Notes under the pieces: model-generated | The model's input: the letters and a program-made list of their open reading frames with translations, nothing else | Told to the model about the DNA's origin: nothing | Database searches by the model: none | Made by a program: the position numbers and the translations under genes | Assembly (NCBI GenBank): GCA_023395555.1 | Contig: JAEWYQ010000073.1 | Span: forward strand, 1 to 64,000 | DNA: 64,000 nt | From: Bacillota bacterium | GTDB lineage: Bacteria; Bacillota; Clostridia; Lachnospirales; Lachnospiraceae | Direction of reading: 5' to 3' | Shown here: positions 17,021-25,492 of the stretch, piece by piece | Numbering within the stretch: the stretch's first letter is position 1 | Layout of the letters: each line of letters opens with the position of its first letter

Positions 17021-18235
17021 TCAGACCTGGGATAAGGCGAACTTTTCATGCAGGGAATTCATTGCCTTTTCTACGTGAGCCACGTCAATCAGTACTGTTG
17101 CCCTAATTTCAGAGGTAGAGATCATCTTAATATTCACGCCCACATCATAGAGAGCCTCGAACATCTTGGCGGCCACTCCGGGATTGGAGAGCATTCCGGC
17201 ACCCACGATGGATACCTTGGCAACCTCCCTCTCCACGTCGATCTTCTGGCACTTCAGGCTGCTTCCCCGATGCCTTTCAAGGGTTGCAACCGCCTCATCC
17301 AGATCATCCTCCTTCACCGTGAAGCTGATGTCCTTGGTGCCGTCCCTTCCGACGGACTGAAGAATGATATCCACATTGACATTATGCCGGGCCAGATGAT
17401 TGAATAATTTAAACGCCACTCCCGGCTGGTCTTCCAATCCGATTACCGCGATACGGGCCGTATTCTTATCACAGGCCACGCCGCTTACAAGCATTTTCTC
17501 CACTTTTACTACCTCCTTGACCACCGTGCCCTCCGAATAATTTAAACTGGAGCGGACCACCAGCTGCACACCGAATTTTTTTGCCATTTCTACGGAGCGG
17601 TTATGCAGAACTCCCGCTCCAAGGGACGCCAGCTCCAGCATCTCATCATAGGTGATGGCGTTCAGCTTCCTCGCACCGGGAACAATCCTGGGATCTGCGG
17701 TGAACACACCGTCCACATCCGTATAAATCTCGCAGGCATCCGCATGCAGAGCCGCTGCCAGAGCCACCGCCGTGGTGTCGGAGCCGCCCCTGCCCAAGGT
17801 CGTGTAATCATCGAATTTATTCACTCCCTGAAAGCCGGTAACGATGACCACCCTTTTATTCTCCAATTCATTCTCTATTCGTTCCGTATCAATCCGCTTC
17901 AGCCTTGCATTGCCATATACACTGGTGGTATGCATGGCAACCTGGTAAGCGTTCAGGGATACGGCGGGCACTCCCAGACCGTCCAGCGCCATCGCCATTA
18001 GAGAGACGGAGACCTGTTCCCCGGTAACCAGGAGCATATCCAGCTCCCGCTTGGAAGCCCTGGGGTTGATCTCCTTTGCCTGGGCCAGCAGAAGGTCCGT
18101 TGTCTTTCCCATGGCCGACAGAACAATTACCAGCTCATCGCCCCTTCTGTAATCCTCCGCGATTCTCCCGGCAACTCTCATGATTCGTTCCTTATCCCCG
18201 ACACTGGTTCCGCCAAATTTCTTAACAATTAACAT
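17021..18235 (-). CDS. lysC: Aspartate kinase
   Basis: A 404-residue aspartokinase making aspartyl phosphate, the first step of the lysine/threonine/methionine pathway. The kinase domain starts VKKFGGTSVGD and includes GRGGSDTTAVALAAAL near 155. Two ACT domains fill residues about 265-400 (VIGLEDQPGVAFKLFNHLA and VSIVGAGMLSNPGVAAKMF), the site of amino-acid feedback control. The ATG follows AGGAGG. It is last in an operon with an ACT protein, homoserine dehydrogenase and an ApgM-like kinase, so it probably serves threonine synthesis. Confidence 0.96.
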   Translation of the reverse strand: MLIVKKFGGTSVGDKERIMRVAGRIAEDYRRGDELVIVLSAMGKTTDLLLAQAKEINPRASKRELDMLLVTGEQVSVSLMAMALDGLGVPAVSLNAYQVAMHTTSVYGNARLKRIDTERIENELENKRVVIVTGFQGVNKFDDYTTLGRGGSDTTAVALAAALHADACEIYTDVDGVFTADPRIVPGARKLNAITYDEMLELASLGAGVLHNRSVEMAKKFGVQLVVRSSLNYSEGTVVKEVVKVEKMLVSGVACDKNTARIAVIGLEDQPGVAFKLFNHLARHNVNVDIILQSVGRDGTKDISFTVKEDDLDEAVATLERHRGSSLKCQKIDVEREVAKVSIVGAGMLSNPGVAAKMFEALYDVGVNIKMISTSEIRATVLIDVAHVEKAMNSLHEKFALSQV

Positions 18236-18264
18236 AGCTGCCTCCTAAATTTCCAGTAACCATC

Positions 18265-19467
18265 CTATTTCGCAAATAATCGATTGATTACCGTATAGCC
18301 TTCCATAATCTCATTGCCGCTCTCTCTGGCCTCTTCCTCGTTATAATGCCAGCTATGCTTTTGTTCCTCGGTGCTGTCATACAAAAGGTAGGGCACCGGA
18401 TCACTGGTATGGGTCCGGCAGCGGATCGGGGTTGGATGATCCGGCATGATCAGCATGCGAAAAGCCGTTCCGGATTTTCTCAGCTCCTCGGTTACTATCT
18501 TAATTACCCGCTGATCCAGATATTCGATGGATTTTACCTTATTGGCTATATTGCCTTGATGCCCCATCTCATCGGGGGCCTCAACATGAATGTAAACAAA
18601 ATCATAATCGTCCTCTACCAGTGCCTTCACTGCCGCCATGGCCTTTCCCTCATAATTCGTATGAAGGGTTCCGTTGGCACCGGGAACCTCAATCACCTTC
18701 ATCCCGGCTCCTACGGCAATGCCCTTGAGCAGGTCAACAGCGGAAATCATGGCACCCCGCTTATGATTCTTCTCCTCAAAGGAGGTCAGGGCCGGTTTGG
18801 TTCCCGCTCCCCAGAACCACAGGGAATTGGCCTTATTCAAGCCCTTTTCTTTCCTTGCAAGATTAATGGGATGGTTATTTAATATGTCATAGCTGCGAAT
18901 CATCATGGACCGGAAGTCCTCTTCCTTCGGAAGGTACTCTCCGATGACCCTCCCCAGAATATCGTGGGGCTGAACCAGATCCACCACCTCTCCCCCGTCC
19001 CAGATGGTCAGATGCCGATAGCTGGTCCCTACATAGAACTGATAGATCTCGTTCCCCATCTCTTTCCTTATGGCTTCCACCAATACCGCGGCTTCTTCCG
19101 TGGATATCTCTCCCGAGCTGTGATCCAGCATTCTCTTCTGCTCATAGGCTTCCTCTTCCTCAGACAGAGTAACAATATTGCAGCGAAGAGCGATATCCGT
19201 GGGCTTCATGTCAACTCCGATACTGAGAGCCTCCAGCGGAGACCGTCCGGAGTAATATATTCCGGGATGATACCCCAGGACTGCCAGATTGGCGGTGTCA
19301 CTGCCGGGCTTCATTCCTTCCGGTATGGTATGCGCGATTCCCATCTCTGATTTTGATGCCAGCTCATCCAGCATGGGTGTGCCGGCTGCCATCAGAGGGG
19401 TGGCGTTGTTCAGCTCAGCCAGCTTCTCATCGGCCATGCCGTCACCCAGAACAACAATGTATTTCAT
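18265..19467 (-). CDS. ApgM-type phosphoglycerate mutase-like protein, probable homoserine kinase
   Basis: A 400-residue member of the alkaline phosphatase superfamily, of the cofactor-independent phosphoglycerate mutase (ApgM) type. Metal-binding motifs are visible at VLGDGMAD (residues 5-12), PGSDTANLAVLGY and DHPTPIRCRTHTSDPVPYLLY. This subfamily is repeatedly found beside homoserine dehydrogenase and aspartate kinase and has been proposed to act as a homoserine kinase in genomes lacking a GHMP-type ThrB. Its place between hom and lysC supports that reading here. The ATG at 19467 begins the conserved MKYIVVLGDG; a start nine codons earlier lacks a binding site. Confidence 0.85.
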   Translation of the reverse strand: MKYIVVLGDGMADEKLAELNNATPLMAAGTPMLDELASKSEMGIAHTIPEGMKPGSDTANLAVLGYHPGIYYSGRSPLEALSIGVDMKPTDIALRCNIVTLSEEEEAYEQKRMLDHSSGEISTEEAAVLVEAIRKEMGNEIYQFYVGTSYRHLTIWDGGEVVDLVQPHDILGRVIGEYLPKEEDFRSMMIRSYDILNNHPINLARKEKGLNKANSLWFWGAGTKPALTSFEEKNHKRGAMISAVDLLKGIAVGAGMKVIEVPGANGTLHTNYEGKAMAAVKALVEDDYDFVYIHVEAPDEMGHQGNIANKVKSIEYLDQRVIKIVTEELRKSGTAFRMLIMPDHPTPIRCRTHTSDPVPYLLYDSTEEQKHSWHYNEEEARESGNEIMEGYTVINRLFAK

Positions 19468-19539
19468 ATCCTCAAGTCCTTTCCTCTTACGCAAACTTAT
19501 TTCATAAATAAATTCATTCCCCGCTTCCTTCGGGGCCTT

Positions 19540-20760
19540 CTAAAACCTGACACGGATTACACTTAGAACGCCATCCAGGGCTTCCTTCTTTACCTTCATC
19601 TCCTGCTCTGTGATTCTTGCGGTTACAAAGGCGTACTCCCCTTCCAGCCCCGGTACGGCTACCTCTTCCACCGGTCCGAAGAGCTCCCTTACCTTCTCCC
19701 TCAATGCATCCGGCTTTCCCGGTACGCGCAGGAAGAAACGGTGGCTCACCTTCCCCAGATCCGTCAGCTCCAGCTTCCTGCTGCTCCAGATGGTCCAGAT
19801 ATTCTTGCCGATATGCTTGGCGGCATCCACCACATCCGCCACAACCGCGCTGGCTGTCGGCAGCTTGCCTGCTCCGCTTCCGTAGAACATAACATCCCCA
19901 ATGACATTCCCTCTGACAAAGATCCCGTTGAACACATCATTTACGCTGTACAGAGGATGGTCTGCCTTGATGAGCACCGGTGCCACCATGGCATATACAT
20001 GGGAATCATCCCCCCGGACACTGGAAGCAAAGAGCTTCACCCTGGCTCCCATCTCCTTGGCATATTTAATATCCGTATCTGTAATCTTCGTAATTCCCTC
20101 GGTATAAATATCCTCAAAATCCACCTGCATGCCAAAGGCAAGAGAGGATAGAATGGCAATCTTCCTGCAGGCATCATGCCCCTCCACATCCGCACTGGGG
20201 TTGCGCTCCGCATAGCCCTTCTTCTGCGCGTCGGACAGGGCCGTCTCAAAATCCAGGCCCTCCTCACTCATTTTAGATAATATATAGTTGGTGGTGCCAT
20301 TTAATATACCTGTAATTTCAACAATTTCATCCGCTGTCAGGGATTGATTCAGCGGCCGTATAATCGGGATTCCGCCTCCGACGCTGGCTTCAAAGAGAAA
20401 GTTCAAATCCCTCTCCTTGGCCAGATCAAGAAGCTCTGCTCCATGCTTTGCCACCAGCTCTTTATTGGAGGTTACAACACTCTTCCCTTTTAACAGCGCC
20501 TGCTTTACAAAGCGAAAGGCCGGTTCAACACCGCCCATTACCTCTACGACGATACTTACTTCCGGATCCTCTAATATGATATTGACATCATGAACCAGCT
20601 TCTCCATAATCGGATCCCCGGGGAATTCCCTCAGATCCAATACATATTTCACATTAATCTGATCTCCGGCTCTCTTCTTTATGCTCTCTCCATTGGTATC
20701 CAATACCTCTACCACACCGGAACCAATGGTGCCATATCCTAACACTGCAATATTTATCAT
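19540..20760 (-). CDS. hom: Homoserine dehydrogenase
   Basis: A 406-residue enzyme reducing aspartate semialdehyde to homoserine with NAD(P)H. The Rossmann motif is VLGYGTIGSGVVEVL at residues 5-19, VVTSNKELVAKHG marks the cofactor domain, and GILNGTTNYILSKM with the EGHDACRK segment forms the catalytic part. A C-terminal ACT domain (about 325-406, FFLRVPGKPDALREKV) gives likely threonine feedback. Start: ATG with AAGGGGG upstream. It is 37 bases after the ACT protein and in the same transcript. Confidence 0.96.
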   Translation of the reverse strand: MINIAVLGYGTIGSGVVEVLDTNGESIKKRAGDQINVKYVLDLREFPGDPIMEKLVHDVNIILEDPEVSIVVEVMGGVEPAFRFVKQALLKGKSVVTSNKELVAKHGAELLDLAKERDLNFLFEASVGGGIPIIRPLNQSLTADEIVEITGILNGTTNYILSKMSEEGLDFETALSDAQKKGYAERNPSADVEGHDACRKIAILSSLAFGMQVDFEDIYTEGITKITDTDIKYAKEMGARVKLFASSVRGDDSHVYAMVAPVLIKADHPLYSVNDVFNGIFVRGNVIGDVMFYGSGAGKLPTASAVVADVVDAAKHIGKNIWTIWSSRKLELTDLGKVSHRFFLRVPGKPDALREKVRELFGPVEEVAVPGLEGEYAFVTARITEQEMKVKKEALDGVLSVIRVRF

Positions 20761-20797
20761 GTCGCGCCCCCTTTTCTGCTGTAGCTATCTGATTATA

Positions 20798-21238
20798 TTA
20801 TTCTCTTGAAACCAATTTTACATAATGAACCCCATCCATCGCCTCAATGGTTTCCATCAGAGCCGACGCACTGTCTGTCTGCGGAAGGATCTCAATGCTC
20901 AGCGTCAGCAAAGCAATCCCATTCACCGGAATACTTTGGTGAATGGTCAGAATATTGGCCTCGCTCCTGGCCACCTGGTTGAGCACCTTGGAGAGCAGCC
21001 CCGGCTTATCATCCATCTGAAGCATGAAGGTAATTGTCTTTCCTCTGGTATTCTCATAAAAAGGAAAGATATCATCCTTATATTTATAAAAAGAACTTCT
21101 GCTGATTTGAGCGGCATCTGTCGCTTCCTGGACTGTCATGACCCGCTCGGAATCAAGCAGACGCTTTGCTTCTACCACCTTGAGCAGCACCTCCGGCACC
21201 GCCTTTTTCTTTACGATAAAGTATTGATCGTTATTCAT
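20798..21238 (-). CDS. ACT domain protein, UPF0735/PheB-like
   Basis: A 146-residue protein with an N-terminal winged-helix-like part (MTVQEATDAAQISRSSFYKYKDDIFPF) and a C-terminal ACT domain (KTITFMLQMDDKPGLLSKVLNQVARSEANILTIHQS). This UPF0735 family is usually encoded next to homoserine dehydrogenase in Clostridia and is presumed to bind an amino acid as a regulator; the mechanism is not established. It heads the operon, with a consensus promoter about 140 bases upstream and GGGAGGTG before the ATG. Confidence 0.9.
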   Translation of the reverse strand: MNNDQYFIVKKKAVPEVLLKVVEAKRLLDSERVMTVQEATDAAQISRSSFYKYKDDIFPFYENTRGKTITFMLQMDDKPGLLSKVLNQVARSEANILTIHQSIPVNGIALLTLSIEILPQTDSASALMETIEAMDGVHYVKLVSRE

Positions 21239-21377
21239 GTGTTTGCACCTCCCGAATTTTTCCGCGGCAGTATATACCTTATAGGAAGCCGCCTTTCAAA
21301 CCTCCGGCAGAAAGCACCGGGGTACAAAGCTCTTCCAATGTGTGTACGACAGATACAATTGTCTTCTCAAGAAAGAT

Positions 21378-21406
21378 ATACTACCATATATTTATGCACA
21401 TTGCAA
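21378..21406 (-). promoter_or_regulatory. Promoter of the threonine-branch operon
   Basis: TTGCAA, a 17-base spacer and TAGTAT on the minus strand. The resulting leader is about 130 nt and contains two GC-rich stems (CCGGT/GCCGG and GGCGGC/TGCCGC pairings). No T-box or known amino-acid riboswitch core was recognised. Confidence 0.65.
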
Positions 21407-21492
21407 TAGCCTTTTCAATCTTTGTAACTTATGCTTGAAACACCTCGGATAATTATAAGTCCCCTTGTATAAAAATAAATCATCTGATCAAC

Positions 21493-21545
21493 CAAAAGAG
21501 CATGCTGCATCCCAACTGTAAAAGTCATTTCTGCACCACGCTCTT
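21493..21545 (-). terminator. Terminator of the amino-acid ABC operon
   Basis: On the minus strand AAGAGCGTGGTGCA pairs with TGCAGCATGCTCTT (one mismatch, one wobble), followed by TTTT. It lies about 20 bases beyond the ATPase stop. Confidence 0.6.
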
Positions 21546-21563
21546 AGACAATGTTCTATTCTG

Positions 21564-22286
21564 CTATAAAATTTTCGATAGGAATTCCCGCAGTCTGGGA
21601 TGGGTCGGATTCTCAAAAAAATCCTCCGGAGAATTCTCCTCCACAATTTGCCCCTCATCCATAAAAAGAATCCGGGTTGCCACCTTCTTGGCAAAGCGCA
21701 TTTCATGGGTCACCACCACCATGGTCATCCCCTCATCTGCCAGCTGCGCCATCAGGTCCAGCACCTCGCCTACCATCTCCGGATCAAGAGCAGAGGTAGG
21801 CTCATCAAAAAGCATCACATCCGGGTTCATTGCCAGGGCACGGATAATGGCAATCCGCTGCTTCTGCCCGCCGGACAGCTGATTCGGATAGGCCTGTGCC
21901 TTCTCTGTCAGGCCAATTCTCTTTAGCAGCTCCATAGCCTTCTGCTGGGCTTCTTCCTTTTTCATAATCCCCAGCTGCACCGGTGCCAGGGTAATATTCT
22001 CCATGACCGATAAATGAGGGAACAGATTGAACTGCTGAAAAACCATTCCCATCTTACAGCGCATTTTATTAATATCGGTTTTCTTATCGGTGATATTATG
22101 CCCCTCAAACCAGATCTCTCCCTCCGTGGGGATCTCCAGCAGGTTCAGACAGCGCAGAAAGGTGGATTTACCGGAGCCGGAGGGCCCGATTACTACGACC
22201 TTTTCCCCCTTCTCTATGGAGGCATTGATGCCATTCAGAACCATATGGCTTCCAAAAGCCTTTTTCAAATTCTTAGTTACGATCAC
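21564..22286 (-). CDS. Polar amino-acid ABC transporter ATP-binding protein, GlnQ type
   Basis: A 240-residue ABC ATPase. Walker A is [12 protein letters not shown] near residues 34-45, the signature is [11 protein letters not shown] near 135, and Walker B is [16 protein letters not shown]. The D-loop and H-switch ([15 protein letters not shown]) place it in the GlnQ/HisP polar amino-acid class. The start is a GTG overlapping the permease gene by 14 bases, with GGGGGATGG upstream. It energises the adjacent permease. Which amino acid is moved cannot be read from the sequence. Confidence 0.94.
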   Translation of the reverse strand: MIVTKNLKKAFGSHMVLNGINASIEKGEKVVVIGPSGSGKSTFLRCLNLLEIPTEGEIWFEGHNITDKKTDINKMRCKMGMVFQQFNLFPHLSVMENITLAPVQLGIMKKEEAQQKAMELLKRIGLTEKAQAYPNQLSGGQKQRIAIIRALAMNPDVMLFDEPTSALDPEMVGEVLDLMAQLADEGMTMVVVTHEMRFAKKVATRILFMDEGQIVEENSPEDFFENPTHPRLREFLSKIL

Positions 22287-22959
22287 CTCTTGCCATCCCC
22301 CTTTCCAGAATACCCAATAATTTTGTCAGTCCCATTACCATCAGCAGATAGCATGCGGCCGCAATGATCAGCGGAGGCAGAATGTCCCAGGTTCTTGACC
22401 CAATATACTGTGCCGCCTTGGTGAGATCCGTCACCGCAATCACGCCTGCAACAGAGGTTTCCTTGATTAGTACAATAAACTCATTGCCCAGAGCCGGAAG
22501 AATATTCTTCACCGCCTGGGGCATGATAATCAGTCTCATGGTCTGCATATAGCCCAGCCCAAGAGAACGTCCCGCCTCCATCTGTCCCTTGTCGATGGAT
22601 TCGATACCCGCGCGGATAATCTCCGCCACATACGCTCCTGAATTGATTCCGAAGCAAATGGCACCCACTACGATTTCATTGGTATTGCGGGAGGTGAAAA
22701 CCAGGTTGTAAATGATCAGCAGCTGAACCATCAAAGGGGTTCCTCTGATGATTGTAATATAGGTATTGCAGATGGCCGAAAGCCATTTCATATTGGAGTT
22801 TGCCGCGGACACCTTGAGAACCGCCACCAGAATTCCGATTGCGATACCCAGGGCAATGGCAAAGACGGATATCAAAAGGGTCACTTTGATGCCGCCCAGA
22901 TAAGCGAGATATCTCTGATCCGGAATCAATGCATTATAAAAGGATTCTACTATATTCAA
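22273..22959 (-). CDS. Polar amino-acid ABC transporter permease
   Basis: A 228-residue HEQRO-type permease with about five membrane helices. [20 protein letters not shown] and the EAA loop [33 protein letters not shown] are conserved family motifs. The start is a TTG, supported by GGGAGGTAAGAAG. It lies between the binding protein and the ATPase. A stable hairpin separates it from the binding-protein gene and probably reduces its expression relative to that gene. Confidence 0.94.
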   Translation of the reverse strand: MNIVESFYNALIPDQRYLAYLGGIKVTLLISVFAIALGIAIGILVAVLKVSAANSNMKWLSAICNTYITIIRGTPLMVQLLIIYNLVFTSRNTNEIVVGAICFGINSGAYVAEIIRAGIESIDKGQMEAGRSLGLGYMQTMRLIIMPQAVKNILPALGNEFIVLIKETSVAGVIAVTDLTKAAQYIGSRTWDILPPLIIAAACYLLMVMGLTKLLGILERGMARGDRN

Positions 22960-22984
22960 CTTCTTACCTCCCGCTATGAAAGAC

Positions 22985-23014
22985 GGGGGCTGTTGGTATG
23001 GATAACAGCCCCCC
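22985..23014 (-). other. Intergenic stem-loop after the amino-acid-binding protein gene
   Basis: GGGGGCTGTT pairs with AACAGCCCCC over a 10-base loop, 20 bases past the binding-protein stop. There is no long T run on the minus strand, so partial termination or mRNA stabilisation fits better than full termination. Confidence 0.7.
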
Positions 23015-23034
23015 TGATCTACTATTGATTGCTA

Positions 23035-23784
23035 TCAGTCTATGTTCATATGCTTCTCTTTAATCTCGTCTATTTTTCCGCTGTCCTTTAATTCCTGCAA
23101 TACGGAGTTAACGGTTTTCAAAAGCTCCGCATTTCCTTCCGTCACTGCGACGGCATATTTGTCCTGGAACAATACACCATCCAGAATTATCAGCTCCGGA
23201 TTTGCGGCTACCAATGCCTTTGCCGGAATGTCATCCATGATAATGCAGTCGATCCTGCCATTCTTCAGATCCTCCGATGCCTGGGCAAACTTGGTGTAAC
23301 GCTTGATATCCTTTGCCGTAATATTATCAGATACATAATAATCCGCTGTGTTGCCCTGCTGTACACCGATGATCTTATCCGTCAGGCCGGCATCATCTGC
23401 TGTTGCCACTCCCGGGGCATCCTTTTTTACAACAACCACTTCGTCTGCCTGGGCATATTCTATGGAGAAGTCCATTATCTTGTCCCGCTCTTCACTGATG
23501 GATAAGCCCGCCGCCAGAATATCAATGGTGCCGTTCTGAACCGCCAGAAGGGCTCCGTCAAAGTCCATGTTCTTAATCTCCAGCTTTCTTCCCATCTTAT
23601 CGGCAATGGCCTGGGCGATTTCAATATCAATTCCGACAATCTCATTTCCTTCCATATACTCATAAGGCGGAAATCCCGCTTCTGTTCCCAGAATCAAAGT
23701 CTCTTCTTCCTCTTTTTTGCAGCCCGCCAGCAAAACCGTTGTTATAACGGCTGCCGCCAGGATACCGATTAGCCTCTTTTTCAT
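23035..23784 (-). CDS. Amino-acid ABC transporter substrate-binding lipoprotein
   Basis: A 249-residue SBP_bac_3 protein. The signal peptide ends at the lipobox LLAGC (cysteine near residue 22). The mature part shows TEAGFPPYEYMEGNEIVGIDIEIAQAIADKMG and LLAVQNGTIDILAAGLSISEERDKIMDFS, the classic polar amino-acid-binding pattern. The ATG follows GGGAGAGAGAAAGAC. It begins 28 bases after cheW, so it may share the prfB-cheW transcript as well as having its own control. Confidence 0.94.
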   Translation of the reverse strand: MKKRLIGILAAAVITTVLLAGCKKEEEETLILGTEAGFPPYEYMEGNEIVGIDIEIAQAIADKMGRKLEIKNMDFDGALLAVQNGTIDILAAGLSISEERDKIMDFSIEYAQADEVVVVKKDAPGVATADDAGLTDKIIGVQQGNTADYYVSDNITAKDIKRYTKFAQASEDLKNGRIDCIIMDDIPAKALVAANPELIILDGVLFQDKYAVAVTEGNAELLKTVNSVLQELKDSGKIDEIKEKHMNID

Positions 23785-23812
23785 GTCTTTCTCTCTCCCT
23801 TTCTACCTCCGG

Positions 23813-24265
23813 CTAAATAGCCGCTTTCATTTTCTCTTGCTCCTCCCGGGATAAAATCCCGTTGTTGTCCAGCAGAATAACAAGCCTATCCTCTACACTG
23901 GCTATAAGCTTAATATAAGAGGTATCCTCATTCTCTACAATAGAAGGCACTTCATAAATCTGATCGTTCTCAAACTGGAGAATTTCACTCATCCGATCCA
24001 CCTCATAGGCGGTCCGTATTCCGTTGGAGACGGTGATAACAAGCCTGGTTTCCTCATTAGGCTCTATATCCTCCAGGCCGAATTTACGACGAAGGCTGTA
24101 AACCGGAATAATATCTCCTCTCAGGCGGATAATTCCCTTCAGATTATGAGGGAAATCAGCCACTGGTTCAATATTCATGTACTTCTCAATAATGTTGACT
24201 TCCATAATATCCAAACCGTATTCCCTGCCTTCCAGCAGGAATATTGCCTGCTTCGTACTCTCCAT
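23813..24265 (-). CDS. cheW: CheW-like chemotaxis coupling protein
   Basis: A 150-residue single CheW domain. QAIFLLEGREYGLDIMEVNIIEKY and NLKGIIRLRGDIIPVYSLRRKFGL are the hallmark strands that link chemoreceptors to the CheA kinase. The ATG at 24265 follows GGAGGATATT; the ATG four codons earlier overlaps GGGAGG too closely. It stands alone, 21 bases after prfB and far from any cheA or receptor gene in this window. A chemoreceptor remnant lies at 48.7 kb. Confidence 0.9.
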   Translation of the reverse strand: MESTKQAIFLLEGREYGLDIMEVNIIEKYMNIEPVADFPHNLKGIIRLRGDIIPVYSLRRKFGLEDIEPNEETRLVITVSNGIRTAYEVDRMSEILQFENDQIYEVPSIVENEDTSYIKLIASVEDRLVILLDNNGILSREEQEKMKAAI

Positions 24266-24286
24266 AATATCCTCCATCCTCCCATT

Positions 24287-25412
24287 CTAGACATCCGCGC
24301 TGGAATTACTCTGTGCGTTCCATTTTAAATATGCATTAATAAAGGGATCCAGATTGCCGTCCAGAACACTGGCAGCATTCCCGAGCTCCTCATTGGTACG
24401 GTGATCCTTTACCAGGGTATAGGGCTGCATAACATAGGACCGGATCTGATTCCCCCATGCAATATCCTTGACTTCTCCCCGGATTCCGCTGATCTTCTCC
24501 AGATTCTCCTGCTGCTTCAGCAAATACAGCTTGGCCTTCAGCATCTTCATTGCCCTGTCCTTATTCTGAAGCTGGGAACGTTCATTCTGGCACTGCACCA
24601 CAATGTTGGTAGGGATATGGGTAATTCGGATTGCAGAGGAGGTTTTATTGACATGCTGACCGCCGGCACCGCTGGAACGATAGGTGTCGATTCTCAGATC
24701 TTCCTCGTTAATCTCTATTCCCGTATCCTCCTCGATATCCGGCATAACATCACAGGATACAAAAGAGGTCTGGCGCTTTCCGGCAGCGTTGAAAGGAGAG
24801 ATACGCACCAAACGGTGAACCCCCCGCTCCGACTTCAGATAACCGTAAGCATTTATGCCGCTGATCTCCAGGGTCACCGACTTCAGTCCGGCTTCTTCCC
24901 CCTCCAGAAAATCAATCATCTCTGTGGTAAAGCCCTTCTTATCCGCCCATCTCTGGTACATACGGCACAGCATACTGGCCCAGTCACAGCTTTCCGTGCC
25001 TCCCGCCCCTGCATGCAGGGTAAGGATCGCATTATACTTATCATATTCACCGGATAACAGGGTTCGAAGCTTCAGCTCCTCTAAATTACTGATAAAGCTG
25101 TTCAGCGCTTCTTCAATCTCGGGCAGCAGAGAGGCGTCTCCCTCCTCGTACCCCAGCTGAATCAAGGTCTGAACATCCTCAAAGTCACGCTTCAGATGCT
25201 GATACTCCTCGATGGTGTCCTTGAGATTCTTCAATTCCTTCATATAAGCCTGGGCCTTGTCATTATCATCCCAAAATCCGGCTTCCTCCATGGTTTGCTC
25301 AATTTCTTCAACCCTTAAGCTTTTATTAGCCAGGTCAAAGTGAATCCCCCACTTCAATTAATGGCTTTTCGTAAGTACTTAATGCATATTTATACTGATC
25401 TAACTCAACCAT
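24287..25412 (-). CDS. prfB: Peptide chain release factor 2, made by programmed +1 frameshift
   Basis: RF2 recognises UGA and UAA stops and triggers peptide release. The first 25 codons start at the ATG at 25412 (GAGGTG upstream) and end at an in-frame TGA at 25335-25337. One base (25337) is skipped and reading goes on in the +1 frame to 24287, giving about 374 residues. The catalytic GGQ is in SSGAGGQHVNKTSSAIRITH, and the anticodon-like SPF of RF2 is in RISPFNAAGKRQTSF. The body alone, read without the shift, would lack a normal N-terminus. cheW follows 21 bases downstream. Confidence 0.96.
25334..25350 (-). promoter_or_regulatory. Programmed frameshift site of prfB
   Basis: On the minus strand GGGGG, three to four bases, then CTT TGA C. 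The G-rich stretch acts like an internal Shine-Dalgarno sequence and CTT slips onto TTT, as in the standard RF2 autoregulation: low RF2 lets the ribosome pause at TGA and shift. Confidence 0.95.
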
Positions 25413-25492
25413 TTCATCACCTCTTCCATGATATTATATATTAAAACTTATGAAATCACAACAGGTTTTGCATATAAATACATAATAATATT

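Noticed and set aside
21239..21377. Possible T-box or threonine riboswitch in the leader of the ACT-hom operon
   Set aside because: The leader has GC-rich stems, but no T-box AGGGTGGAACCGCG-type core or other known aptamer sequence.
24287..25357. prfB as a simple frame starting at a TTG at 25357
   Set aside because: The upstream 25 codons, the in-frame TGA and the slippery CTT TGA C show that the gene begins at 25412 and is frameshifted.
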